DNA of 64,000 nt, from NCBI RefSeq assembly GCF_014805685.1, contig NC_060900.1:6245101-6309100 (forward strand), written 5' to 3'. A model generated the notes under the pieces. It saw only the letters and a program-made list of their open reading frames with translations. It ran no database searches and was not told the DNA's origin. This document shows, in pieces, positions 11,139 through 23,593 of this stretch. Every line of letters starts with the position of its first letter. Position 1 is the stretch's first letter. This DNA is from Silurus meridionalis (taxonomy: Eukaryota > Chordata > Actinopteri > Siluriformes > Siluridae). Both the position numbers and the translations under genes were made by a program.

Positions 11139-13280
11139 TCTTCTCTCCCCTTGCCTCCTCGTTTTTTTTTCACCTTCTCTTATTTTTAATGGCCTTCCTC
11201 ACCACCCTGTTCCTATCCTCCATTCATTCTCCCTTGTGGCCTCAATTTGGCGTTTTTTTTTTTTTTTGCTCTCTTCTGTTCCGAGTGGGAGTGGGAAGTC
11301 AAGCAGAGCGCCTGTTGCTTCAGGTTCCATCTTATCTTACCAAACTAGACAAAGGTTAGACCATGTTACTATACAGCCATATAGTCTCTCCACATAAAGG
11401 CATTTCCAATCATCTGCACCAATGACAGACAATTGCATACAATTAAATAAACAAAAATGTCCATTGATAAAAAGTGTTTATTACTTATTGGAGTATATGT
11501 ATGTACTCACATAAACCCTAAATACTGTGGCTTGCATTTGTTTTTTCACTTTTATTAATTTTTAATAATTTATCTACAATCTATGACTTCAAGCAGCTAT
11601 ATTATATTCATGTCTGCAATATTGTCTTGACTGAATGAAATTTTCAACCAAAAGAAATAAAGAATATTCCTTTTGCCCTAAAGTAGATACTAAGGAAAGG
11701 ACGACGTTAACTGATATAACACTCTAACAACAAAGGAATGGCGAGGCGGATTTACCCGAGGTGAACCAAACACCTGCTACTTCTCTTCTTCTTTGTTGTG
11801 GCACACAATCAATCCATCTCGCGCTGCATAAATCGAGTTAAATCTCCATGTGGCCGTGAAGCTGCGTAACAGACATCATTGATGTTATTTGGTTCAAAGT
11901 GCTTGAAAGTGACTACCACATATAAAGATGAATAGTACAGCAATATTTATTACAGCAATGACAAGTTTCTTCTTTTGCTAATAGCTCCGTCATGAACATG
12001 AGCTCGAACTTTTTCTTGAAGAACAGATCGTCACACAACATCCAAATGGCTGGAAAATGACTCCTGGGATGTGGCATATGCTAAGTTGCAAAGTGAAACA
12101 TTAGACATAGACTAAAGAAAGCTAAATGTTGTTACATTGGAAAACACAGGTGTTTTATTTGTTTCACATGGGGGTCGTAAATCACCTCTCTGGATATCCT
12201 TAACGCATTTTAAATAATGCTATAATATTTAGAATTGGAGCAAAAAGCATCACAATGTTAGTAGTTAAGCCAAGGAGTCTTCAATCTTGAGAACAATGGA
12301 GCCTTAGGGTTTTATCCCCGTCAAGAAGAACACACAATTAAAAGTCCTTTAAAGACCAAGAACAACTATTTAAACAAGTAACAACAAGAGGGAGCCTTGT
12401 TTGGTTGGACAAAAAGGTTGACATGTTGGACTTTGATTTTAAAGTAAACTCATACAGTATACTACTACATTTATCACTATCATAGGACGTGGGAGAGATT
12501 TAGTCTACAATTTTAGTTCCAAACATGCTGCATTGTAATTAAAAAAAATGCTCAAGGACAATCGACACACGAATCCAAGCAGCTACTTAAAACTGTTTAC
12601 AGTTTTTTTAACATCGTAATGCTTTGAATTAGACGAGTGCAATAAAAATGCAATAAATTCAGTATGGAATGTTACTGTGGTCTAAACTTAATCCAAGTTA
12701 TTCTGGCTAATAAAAATATTTTTTTCCACCTCAAAACTGCAGGGAAAGGAACTATTTAGGATCAACCGCTAAAAAAACTAAAAACTGAAAATCCTACCAT
12801 GTATAGATTTTATAATAATTTTAGTTTTATAATTTATAATTAATTATTTTAAAGTTAACACAAAGACTTCATGCTATTACTTCATTGCACTTAATTATCA
12901 AGCTAATAGAGATGATCAAAAGAGTTCAAGGGTTTGGCTGCATTTTGCAGAAACCATTAACAGGAATTCTAATATAGTGTCGAAATGGAATTTTATAACA
13001 TCTGAATAAAAAATAAAATTGTTTTACTGTGTAGTTCAAATATTAATACGCATGATAACACAATCTCATGTATTAGTCACACTGACACCGTGAGCTATAT
13101 TACCTTGAAATGGAAACTCCATGCTCCATGCTTATGGAAAGGATCTAATCTATAAGCTCTTATGGCTCTGGCAGCTGTTGTCTTCGCAATCTGACTCATT
13201 ATGGAAGAATTTCATGTGGAAAGAGACCGAATTGCATAGCGAAAAAAAAAAGCATTCAAGGCAGTAATAACTGATTCATA
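9862..13280. other. Unique sequence, possible conserved segment at 10750-10995
   Basis: No exon recognised. The part at 10750-10995 is balanced in composition, free of simple repeats, and contains words such as GGCCACACAGTGAGGGCC and GTTATTATGGCAGATGACTGG. It looks like a constrained noncoding element, though conservation is untested. The 11.4-13.2 kb stretch is AT-rich and featureless. Confidence 0.25.
11080..11131. repeat. (CT)n microsatellite
   Basis: Long uninterrupted CT tract within a wider pyrimidine-rich region running to about 11270. The Ser-Leu run in the plus-strand frame is its translation. Confidence 0.97.
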
Positions 13281-14010
13281 AGATTATTATATTATGCAGA
13301 TTGGTAAGCATTGCATATGGTTCTGCAGTTGGGGGCAGAGTGAATGCCGGGCAAATGCTTTGGGATTTTTTACTCCAGAAATGTTCATTAAATGCATTTT
13401 ATCTCCCATAATATTGTAGACATACATTTTTGCATTCAGTTGGGCCCTACAGAAATCTAAAATAGTGTAAAAATGAATTTTATTGAAAGAATTCTGCTGA
13501 CAACTATCACTGTTTATGCGTGCAAGCGATCCCAAAATTCTATCCCAAAGAAAAAAGCATTTGCTTGTATTGATGAATTTGCTACATGTTAGCCCTAATT
13601 ATTCAAGTGCTAGAAATTTGCAAAGTAAAAAAAACAAATGTCCATGTCAGATGTAAATGCAACTCCCTCAAAGGTGAGGCATGAAATTCTTTTGATCTCG
13701 TGCTCCGCATGAGCGTTTCCGGTTGGCAGCAGACCCGGCACGCCCTGACGTGAGGCACGAAGATTTACGGAGTGTGAACAACGTAGAGGTATTTCTTACA
13801 CAGAGTAGCTGTGCAGCACTCGAACCGACTAATTAAGTCTCCGGGGAGGTGTAGCTTTTTGAGAAATATAATATATAATCCCCATGCTTCCCTTTTTAAA
13901 CATGGCACTGGGTTACTTGCCCCTCTAAGGAACTAAATCAGAAGCAGCTAATGTGTCATTAATTAGGCTATATTTAAAAGAGGTTCCAATCATGGCCAAT
14001 ACGAGTAGCT
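13281..14010. promoter_or_regulatory. Candidate conserved noncoding/regulatory segment
   Basis: The stretch has no simple repeats and balanced composition. It carries homeodomain-type words CTAATTAAG (near 13828) and TCATTAATTAGG (near 13956), and a MEF2-type site CTATATTTAA at 13968-13977 that fits the YTAWWWWTAR consensus. A CpG-richer piece at about 13690-13830 includes TGACGTGA, close to a CRE half-palindrome. Short motifs occur by chance, so function is inference. No coding frame is supported. Confidence 0.25.
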
Positions 14011-16333
14011 TGCACCAAACAAGACAACAACCTTCGTTCATAGGCAGGTGTTAAAGCACGGTCTAGATCCTAGGATGTATAGCTGCAGGATGTATAGCTC
14101 TCTGTAGAGCTTGCTACTGTAGATATATTGTATAGCAGGACACCTGATTTCTTTTTTCTTTTCTCGGCTTCAGGTTGTCACTGAGTAACACTGGTTCATA
14201 AAATCTGCAATGCAGGTGTGGAGCTGAGTCATTAGCGTGTTTCATTAGCTGTGTGTGTTGGTACAAAATGTCACAGGCAGGCACCGTGCCTCAGAGGACA
14301 CTTGGGCTTGATTATTTCCAGACATTGACGGGGCACCACACCATATTATGTAGACATGGACCAAGCTTTCGGCGCTCCTATGATTTGCATGCGTGCCACT
14401 CTCATAAAGTGCGTAACGTGAAAAATGTTCAGGTTTCTTTTTGCTAATACTTAGACCCCCTTTATGATATAGAGCAGTAGTTTAAAAAAGGCAGCACAAT
14501 CCCCTAACACAGAGGACTAGTCAAAACGCATTTTGTTCGAAACAACTAAAATACTGCATGGGTACATGCTTTAACAACCTTGCAGCTTAGAGATGAGTTT
14601 TTTTTAATTATCGGCTGCTATGCCTATTCCTTTAAATAAAATATGGCATAATGTAGTAATTACATCCCTTTTCTAGTTAAAGCCCTAGCAGATTATTGTT
14701 GTATGGCAAATCTACACCACGAGCAGTTGTTTTTATCTTAGCAGCGATGGCCATTTTATTTGTTCATTTAAGACAAACGAGTAGACTCAAAAAAAAAAAA
14801 AGCTGCTAGCAAACAGCTAGCTTCCGAACGCAGGGTCACGGTTGAATAAATTAGCGAGCTTAGCTTGATGCTATCCTTATCCTTATCACATAATGGACAC
14901 ACATCAGTACCTTCATGCTTTTATTCGTGAATGTATTAGTGCAACCAAACAATACATTTACACCAATCCTGTTTTACAGGGCAGCACAGTTTAACAGCAA
15001 TTCACAGGACCTGCATCATCAAGAGTGCACATTAGACCATTAATGAGCAGAGAACGCTCGACTTCCACTCGCACAAGTGTTACATGAGCGGCTGCGTTAT
15101 ATTCCAAAGTCAAACACTATTAAGACACACATTACCAAGCCATTAAGAGGATGATGAGTTCCATAGTGTTTAAGATTTATTTCGACTTGACGGAGGCTGC
15201 ATGTCATAGCTTGGCAACAAAATAGTGTTTCAGTAAAGGGGGTCTTTACATAACGCAAAAATTCTATGAAAACAATAGCTTTTTATGTCACTTACGATTC
15301 ACACCTTTGTGGTATAGCACAGCTCTCAGTGATCCACTGAACTAACAACACAGCAGACCTGGTGCTTTTTAACCTCAAAAACCAGCATGCATACTGAAAT
15401 TGAATTGAATCTCCTACATTTGAATCTATATGCAAAACCGAAAATCATTTATTTACCTGTAGTATACTTTCAGTTCTTATTCTCTTAAAAAGTAGAAATT
15501 CAGACTGAAAACCCTAACACGCACATGAGTGATGAAAGTGAGATGCAGCACACACAGTATGTAAAACAAGGCCTACCTCATATTGCATAAGCAAATTTAA
15601 ACAAGGCTGTTTAGCCTCTAATGGAAAATGTAGAAAAGCTGTTTATCTGTAAGAAGCTGCAGGATGGAAATGATTTGAAAACTGCTGATTCTGTACACAA
15701 AGTTTTTTAAAAACTGTGTCAAGCATGAGTTCAGGGTTACATGTTCGATACAGCTTCCATAATAATGGTTTATATTAGGACTCTGTAAAATAGCACAAGT
15801 TTTTAAATTTAATCAGCCAAAAAACACAAACCTAGAAATTATACTGGAAGAAAGCATTTTTCCCAATTGAAAAGTCCAAACACAAGCAAATAACCTTAAA
15901 CAAAGCAGTGACCAGCTGATCTTTTGCAATAAAATATGTACAAATAAGAGCCCAGGCAAAAGCCTTCGAGTGAATCCAGGTTGAAAATACTAAAAAGTGG
16001 AAATAGAGCGATCATATTATTGTGAGGGAATAAATAAAATGCATTATTTTCTATCGTGGAAGTTTTTCAGTTTCCCTGAATGCTCCTATGCAAAGATTTT
16101 TCCACCATGTAGGACAAAGAGTCAGCAGGGGGGAGTATGTTTGTCAAAAGATGACCCCTGTCATCAGATCAGATTGCACTCTAGCTTACTCTCTGAAAAA
16201 GAAAATAACAGTTCAGCTCATCTCATGTCCATATATATCTCATGGCATTATATAAAATGCATATATGAGGCTTGAAAAATACATACAGTACTCTTCATTT
16301 AAAAATAACTGATTCCTGGTCCTGAATAAATAT
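14011..16333. other. Unique sequence, no gene seen
   Basis: AT-moderate unique sequence without supported exons, transposon ends or long microsatellites. A small palindromic pair GCTGCTAGC/GCTAGC flanks a short spacer near 14800-14822. The 92-residue frame at 15997-16275 has no family signature. Confidence 0.35.
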
Positions 16334-16600
16334 TCAAGTCAAGTCAAGTCAAGTCAAGAGGCTTTTATTGTCATTCCTACTATACACAGTGGTACACAGT
16401 ACACAGTAAAAATGAGACAACGTTTCTCCAGAACCCTGGTGCTACACTAAACAACAACAAACAAAACAACATAGAGCTACAACACAAGTTACATAAAGTG
16501 CATCGAGTGCAACCTGGTGCAAACAGTGCAGACAGACGACACAAGACAAGACACAAAACCCTATATAGCGCCGACCAGTAAACCTACTGTATACTTGATT
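16334..16600 (-). mobile_element. Truncated non-LTR retrotransposon 3' end, copy 1
   Basis: Starts with five tandem TCAAG units (16334-16358), then CTTTTATTGTCATT. On the minus strand this reads as an AATAAAAG-type signal followed by a (CTTGA)n tail, the usual layout of a LINE 3' end. Shared words with the copy at 54301 include CATAAAGTGCAT, GTGCAACCTGGTGCAAACAG and CAGTAAACCT, in the same order and orientation. No reverse transcriptase sequence remains, so this is a 5'-truncated copy. LINE clade not determined. Confidence 0.75.
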
Positions 16601-16610
16601 AGTATACAGT

Positions 16611-16674
16611 ATTAACTAGATTGTAAAGCTCTATGTACAAATATTAACTAGATTGTAAAGCTCTATGTACAAAA
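16611..16674. repeat. 32-bp tandem duplication
   Basis: A 32-bp unit beginning ATTAACTAGATTGTAAAGCT occurs twice head to tail (16611-16642 and 16643-16674) with essentially no divergence. It abuts the truncated end of the retroelement fragment, so it may have formed during or after that insertion (inference). Confidence 0.92.
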
Positions 16675-17978
16675 ACGAAAATTTGCTAATTTTAGTCACA
16701 TACTGCGAAAACTTTTTCAAATCACCTACAGGCTGAGCAGGGTCAAACGGCATGAGAACGCAATCCCAGAACAAATAAACTTTACAGGTAGCTATGACCC
16801 TTGAGAAAGTTTGGCACACAGGATGAATTTAACAATAAATCAATAAATCAGTAAACTGTAAACTCAACCCTCTCATTAAGACCACCATTTTCTATTTATT
16901 TACTCTAAATGCAAGCATCATTGATCAGAAGCTCCCACCTGGACATGAGATGTTTTCCTGGAGCCATTAAGCTTAATTATTATTTCACTCACGCATCATT
17001 GCATACCATAAACCAAATATTTGACTACTGATTTCATTAGGAAGGAAAGCAGCTTTGTTGCTATATGGTTACATGCACCACAACGATTTGAAAGGATACA
17101 AGGTGCGAGAGAAACCGACTGCTCATTTGTCAGGAACGGCTATGAGGGACTCTGTGAGGGACTTTGTTTACTATTGTGATGGTCACTGATTAAGATCTGT
17201 TGATTCTGGACAAAGCTCACCTGTGGGTATTAAGTAAAAAAAAAATCACTTGATTCATCGGTCACGTATGAAGCAAACAGGACTTAGGGCTCTGAGTTTC
17301 AGACTAAAATGTTCCTAAAAAAAAATGATATCTTCTTATGTAGGTCAGTATGTCAAATATCTTTAAAACGAGTTTTAAATCTTCATATGTGTGGTCAGGA
17401 TAGTATAAGAAGGGTTCCTGCCCACTAACCCCAAAGCAGTTATAAACTACAAATAAAAACACACTAGAACATTTTCATTCGTTTTTTCCAGCATACTATT
17501 TATCAGCATATTAAATCAATAAAAAATGTATTGTTATTTAACAAAATTATTGATATATTGCTATTTTTTTAGCAGTGTCATCAGATTATCTCCTGTTTAA
17601 AATAACATAACAAGGTGCAGTTATTTGTAATACAACCTTCATAAAAGTGAAAACATAAGAGGCTGCTAAGAGATTAAAAGTTTATAGCTCTTATACTAGT
17701 AATAATACTAGCAGAGGGATATTCCACAACATTAAATGTAATAATGTAATATCATTTGCAATGTTTATGACTATGAACAATTCCTTTAAATGATAAATCA
17801 TTTTTTTAAATTGCTAAATTGTTCATAAATATCATATGTTGCTGGGCAGAAGTAGGTTGAAACACTTAGAGAAAGGCAACAGTAACATTAACAGTTACCC
17901 CATTCTGTTTTATTTCACTTTAAATAAATAAATAGACATAGTTCACTTATTTAAATGTAGTTCTATAATTCTTACATT
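16675..17978. other. AT-rich unique sequence, no gene seen
   Basis: No exon, repeat family or regulatory cluster recognised. Composition is strongly AT-rich from about 17430 onward. Confidence 0.35.
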
Positions 17979-18049
17979 CTGTAATGCTGCTTGAGACAAT
18001 GTCCATCATGAAAAGTGCTGAAAAATTAAATTTGAATCGAATTGAATAC
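17979..18049 (+). mobile_element. Retroelement 3' tail remnant
   Basis: Reads CTGTAATGCTGCTTGAGAC, then a diverged ATGTCCAT...AAAAGTGCTG block, then an A/T-rich end with imperfect GAATTGAAT units. This matches in mirror image the start of the fragment at 58373 (CAATTGAATTGG...AGCGC). It fits a plus-strand copy of the same tail family, reduced to its last 70 bp. Confidence 0.6.
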
Positions 18050-20582
18050 TTGATGAAGACGAATGATTCAATATATAGATAATAGTTTGAATCTTTTTTT
18101 GCATTGTATATTTAAGGAATCTGTATATAAAATCAGTCAGAAATTATGGTTACTCTTAGAATCAGTTTTAAAATTGTTTGTTTATCATTGCATGGAGATC
18201 ATTAAATGGAAAATTGGAACATCAGTCCCCCATCATATAATATAAGCGCATAAACATAATGCGAAAAAGAAATTCATCCTATGAGACAACAGAAAATTTG
18301 GATGTCACCCAGCATGTTTCTTCTTCCTTGAAATTCCCAAAATGTTGGCTTCTTAATATTAATTTCTACGGTGGATCCTTTAAATTCTGAAATGATGGCC
18401 AGCTGGCTAAACCTCGCTTTCTGGAAGTAGAGGAGCCCACCTGAGGAGATCGAAATATAAGACGGCACTTATGCATCTGGCTTTGACTCTGGTTTGAGCT
18501 GCGTTATGAATGCTGATCAAACATCTGTAATCCACTACCCCAATTGCACCTAAGTGTGACAAGGAATAACTTTTTATGGATAATCTTCGCTAGTGGAACG
18601 CATGAAGCTACTTAATGTGTGTTGTGATGTTACACCAGTTCCTATCATCGCATCCGTTTCTCACGATAATGGTTATTTATGCCGTCTATCGATCGAGATA
18701 GGCCAAGACGTGTTTATTAAATGAAAGTTACCACAAAGAATTCCAATTTATTTTAGCATATGTCATTTGTAAGAAAGATACAATATTCATCTCCAAGTGT
18801 ATTCGTCATTTTAAAAGGAAAAATCTATTCCAGTAGGTCCTCCTATCAGAAACAGGCTTTTGAAACATATCTACTGGCAAAGACTTCATGTTTACTGGCA
18901 ACGGATTCTAAAAAGAGCTTTCATTAACCCTCTTCCATCAGTAACCCCTATTGCACTGTATTTCTTTCATTTGCCTGTGATATGTTCCTAGAACATCAAG
19001 CATTATACACAATTCTATTGGTTTGCAGTACCATGCCGTTATCAGAGGCGTAAGGCACAAAATCCGTGCCGATGAGCTTTGTTTATGTGTTTGTTTTGAG
19101 AAAAAAGAGAGAAAGAGAGAGATCTTTGCGTGCTTGTCTTTAATTGGCTGCAGCGGGGAGCTGTACACTGACATCTGCTGCTGATTTCTGGTGATAATAA
19201 ATCAGGTTTGCTTCACGACTGGCACTCTTTCATACAGCTTTCATTTTGTCTTCCTTCTCTATTTTTCTCCTTTGCTCTTTCCTCATAGGAAGAGCCTGAA
19301 AAACCTGAAGTGGATTGCTGGAATATTTCGGAACTTATTGCTCTCACACTGGGAGGATGGACAACTTGAATCCCAAAAGATTATGGATGAGAAAAGATGA
19401 TGGGTACACCAGGAAAAGAAAAAAAAAGCTGGAAAATGGTCAAAATGGTCTGTTGATGGGACCTGGCAAGTCAGGAGTATGCATTAGGTATATATGTGAG
19501 AGCAGACTATAGCCCGGTGGAGGGGGAAAGGGGGAAAAAAGGGAATATAAGTGGTCTTAACAGGGAAGAGTGAAAATTGCTGTCAGTGCCTAAACAAAAT
19601 AATACAAATTCCGCCTGTCCATGAAGTCTTTCCTGCCTCTCAGCTTTCAGCTCTTAGAATTTGCCTCAAGGTTTTGGATATTCAAACGCTGTCAGGGAGA
19701 AAAGTTAAGGCACTCACCCAAGTTTGAAGGAAAAAAAAAAATAACTCTTCAAACTCACTCAGGGCCAAGTATAAGAGTATGTGAAAATGATCCACTATGA
19801 AAAAAGCTGATGTTCAACAAATCCATGGAGCAGGGGGAGGCGTCATTTTTGATCTGCTTTTCCACAAGTATTGTTTCAGAGTACCACCAGTGTTGTGTAA
19901 TGATGGAATAAAATACTGAGACCTGGTTTCCTGGCACAAGCAAACATGTATACCACTTGTTTGACATGCTTTAAAAGTTATACCGAACCTGCCCAAATGG
20001 TTTATTTATTGAATAAAGTTGGCACGTGGCCAAGCAGGGAGGGACCAGTTAAAATGACTTTGGAACGTGTAAATGTATACACCTGTGCATTGTTAGCCTT
20101 AGCATACTAATGTGCCTGTAGTTTGTCAATAGGCTGTTGATTTCCTCAGAGATGGAGACCTGCAGAGTTAGTCTCAACCATACGGGATTTAATAAAACCG
20201 AACCAGATGACAGAACTGTTTGCCTGTTTATTGTGTATGACACAAATTGCAATGAAAAGTGCTCGTTTCAGCCGTTTGCGCTCGAAAACATTTCAACAGC
20301 TCTGCCATCCAAACTGGCCCTCACGTCCTCATTCCCCACACAGCCAACCAGGGTGTCACAATAACTTAGTAATGCTGTTACCTAATGTGCACATGTTCAA
20401 TAGCATGCTTTGACATCTGATATGCTGATTTAACTTTATCCTCATCGAAAGCGCAAACGCAAAACTATTAAACGTTGTATACTAATGAAAGCTTTTTAGA
20501 GAGGCTGGCTGAAATGACAGAAAATCAAAAAACGGTTACACAAGTGCTACAACTTCCTGTAGCTGTCTGACCCTGACCCTGT

Positions 20583-20584
<2 letters not shown>
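18050..20584. other. Unique sequence with a candidate regulatory segment and acceptor-like site
   Basis: No protein exon supported. The part at 18480-18730 is repeat-free and includes the short palindrome CTATCGATCGAGATAG at 18686-18701 and TTTATGG words. A strong pyrimidine tract ending in CTCATAG at 19281-19288 looks like a splice acceptor, but the following sequence has stops in the frame that would extend it. It could at most be a noncoding exon. Confidence 0.25.

Positions 20585-20632
<48 letters not shown>
20585..20632. repeat. (CA)n microsatellite
   Basis: Uninterrupted CA tract of about 48 bp. Confidence 0.98.
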
Positions 20633-21897
20633 GAAGCACACACATCACACACCAGTCACCCTTTGGGTGAGGAGACAAGCAGGCCTGAGTTTTCAGAAAT
20701 CTTGTGTTTAGACAACTGCACTAACCAACTCGACTTGTTCATCATTTTGGCTGTTGTCTTTGGGCTACCATCAAAACCAGAGGAACATCTGCAGCTCAAA
20801 GCACTCGTTCAGCACGCGTGCCCAGAATCTGCTTTAATTTAAAGCCTTTTTCAGACTAAAAAGAGAAGCCCTTTATTATCTCCATACTCCGATCTCTCGC
20901 AGTCGTGCTAAAACGCAACCAAATATGAGTGTAGAACATGATCAGCTGTCATTACAGATCCCTAGACTATTTTGATGTATTAGTTTTGGATTTGACCTTG
21001 TATACATTTCGGAGTGCAGTTATAGGGGATCGGTTTGCAATAACAATCGACTTGTCATGAGAGACAAAGACCGTATAAACAAAACTGATTTCCCAAATTA
21101 ATAACAACATGTATATGCTGATGACCATATGATCTTATCTGCAGATGAAATAATGGTTAAACCGGAGCCATGTGGATGAGCAAATATTCACTAATATGCA
21201 TGATTATGAAAGCTAAACCACAGACATATTAATTTAACTGGTATTTCCTTTCTTTTCTTCATCTACCTAGCCTTTCCCACCTCCAATGTTCACAGTAATT
21301 TTATTTGATTACATTCTTTCCACCAGATACACGCACAAATTCTGCAACATGAAATAAACAATGTGTCATTTTTAAATCTTAATTGTCATTGTATTGGTTT
21401 GACTATCATATTCCTCTCTAACATTTATGCTGAAATAAGGCCATGCACCCATCTGCATTATGTGCTCATTTAATCATGTGCTATCATCTTGGTTGCAAAA
21501 GCTTTGTTCTGCATTTCTACCTTATTGTAATTGATGCAACCTGACAGCAGGTTCTTATAAACTATCTGAAACATTATTTAATAGCTGTGTTTTGTTCAGA
21601 ATCTTAAACTGGATACAGGAGGCTTAATTTTACAACTGAACAGGACATATAAAAATATTTTTTTACCTAACTATATTTATTTCTCCAACCATGTGAAGAC
21701 ATGGATGAAAATGTTCGAATGAGTCAAATTATTACTACTGGGTGCAATAAATTACTGTCTCCCAAAGTCATGTGCTACTGAGTACAAAGAAAAAGGCCTC
21801 CATTTTTACAGCTGATAGTATAATACAGAAGATAGAAAAATGCAGCTTATGTTTATTAAAAAAGAAATAGAAAATGTAGTTATCTTTTTTATTCAAA
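20633..21897. other. Unique sequence, no gene seen
   Basis: Moderately AT-rich sequence without supported genes or repeats, running up to a small tandem repeat next to the hAT-like element. Confidence 0.35.
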
Positions 21898-21967
21898 GCT
21901 AAAGCTATAAACATATCATAAAGCTAAAGCTATAAATTATTTACAGCTAAAGCTATAAACATATTAC
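21898..21967. repeat. Three tandem 23-24 bp units
   Basis: AGCTAAAGCTATAAACATAT-type units start at 21898, 21922 and 21945, with slight divergence in the second. Directly visible minisatellite, 37 bp upstream of the hAT-like insertion. Confidence 0.9.
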
Positions 21968-22004
21968 TAGTAACACATAGTAAATAAAATCTGTCTCCTT
22001 CTAG

Positions 22005-22766
22005 CAGACTTGGAAAGAATAACAAAAAATCTCTACTCAAGTAAAAGTAATGTTACTTCAATGAAATTGTACTTAAGTGCAAGTAAAGTTACTGGTCTAA
22101 ACTAAAATGCAGTCTAAAATTTTCTCAAGTAAAAGTAAAAAGTAGCATATTTAACATTTAATAGTGGGGGTGCAGTGGGGGGATTCTAGTTTAGTTCAGA
22201 AAGGACAATGGGATATAAATTTCAAACTAGTTAATTTTAATTGAAGGAAAACATTTACAAATTCAAGTGCAATACCAAAATATTTTAATAAACTAAATAA
22301 CAGACCATATCCATAAGTCTGATGTGAGTTAGTTCAAGTTAGCATTTTTTTGCAGCAGAAAAAAAAATTAGACAGCGAGCATACGCAATAAACAACTTTC
22401 GATTAGATGGCATTGTGCTTTCAGCCAGGTCTGTTTCGCTACTTTCTTCTTGTCCTTTTCCATCTTTCATTCTTTAGTTTAGAGCATTTGTTCTTCCCCA
22501 TCAATCAATCAATTAATCACTGCAATAGTTTCCATGGCAATTTTTTCCCCCTTTACAATACTTTATATTAATTAAAATTAAATTACATTTTTTGCTTAGT
22601 AACAGATATGATTGAAAATGTAGTTAACTACAATACTTCAAACTAAACATATTCAAGTAAAAGTAAAAATTCTATAAAAGGAAGATTTTAAAAAGTAAAC
22701 GTACACCAAAAAAAATATTGAATTACAGTAACGTGAGTAAATGTAATTGGTTACTTTCCACTCCTG
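22005..22766. mobile_element. Non-autonomous hAT-like DNA transposon
   Basis: The left end CAGACTTGGAAAGAATAAC and the complement of the right end, CAGGAGTGGAAAGTAAC, form imperfect terminal inverted repeats. Next to each lie AAGTAAAAGT-rich subterminal strings. The 8 bp before it (CCTTCTAG) and after it (CCTACTAG) differ at one position, as expected for an 8-bp hAT target duplication. Length is 762 bp and no transposase frame is present, so it would depend on a partner element. The superfamily call rests on TIR style and target-site length. Confidence 0.75.
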
Positions 22767-23388
22767 CCTACTAGGCACTTAATGCCTGATAACCTTCAAA
22801 TGCATCCTTTTTCCAATGAATGAATGAATGAATGAATGAATGGATGTCAAGCAGTTAAGATCTTTAATGTCGCTAGGATACTATTTCTGAATTGCAATGC
22901 TTGGCATCCTTCCATCATTTTTAGTACAACCTCCACATGGACATTCAACTCGGTTAAAAAAAAAACCCATCCAAATCTGTCCAAATATGAATCTGTTCAC
23001 ATAAGGCAGAAATGTTTTAAAATGTATGGACTTGTCCAGAGTATCATTAAAATATATGGAGCGTTACCCACACTGCACATATGGCCTGCGCCAACTTTAC
23101 TGCACATTTATGGCTTAGTGGAGGAGAAACAACACCGTCTTTGCCACAGTGATGCCTGACGCGACGGACAGAAACCCAGGTGGACTGCTGACACTAAGGG
23201 GCCAGGAAGACAGAACAAACATCATTTTACATCAGTCTGCTTTCAGCACCAGGGAATGTAACCTTCACTCGGGTGAAAAACTTAGACCCCAACACAGGAT
23301 GAACTGTATGTAAAACAGCCCTTTTCTCTCTCTCACTCAGTTTAAAAGTCCTATTGTGGTATTACTTTGACTTAGGTCACACCAAGAG

Positions 23389-23392
<4 letters not shown>
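22767..23392. other. Unique sequence with a short (GAAT)n tract
   Basis: A GAAT tetranucleotide run lies at about 22817-22842. The 107-residue frame at 22836-23159 has no recognisable domain and is not supported as a gene. Confidence 0.4.
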
Positions 23393-23431
<39 letters not shown>

Positions 23432-23492
23432 TACAGACCAAAAGTTTGGACACACCTTGTTTATATATATTATATATACAGTACAGACCAAA

Positions 23493-23561
<69 letters not shown>

Positions 23562-23593
23562 TACAGACCAAAAGTTTATATATATTATATATA
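23393..23593. repeat. (TA)n tracts carrying three partial Tc1-like termini
   Basis: TA tracts are interspersed with CAGTACAGACCAAAAGTTT, the outer end of the element at 23594, starting at 23429, 23479 and 23559. The first copy extends to about 23459 and the other two stop after 19 bp. A 39-bp block of TA-rich sequence plus terminus recurs at 23459-23497 and 23574-23612, which points to local duplication, perhaps by slippage or repair. Confidence 0.93.
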
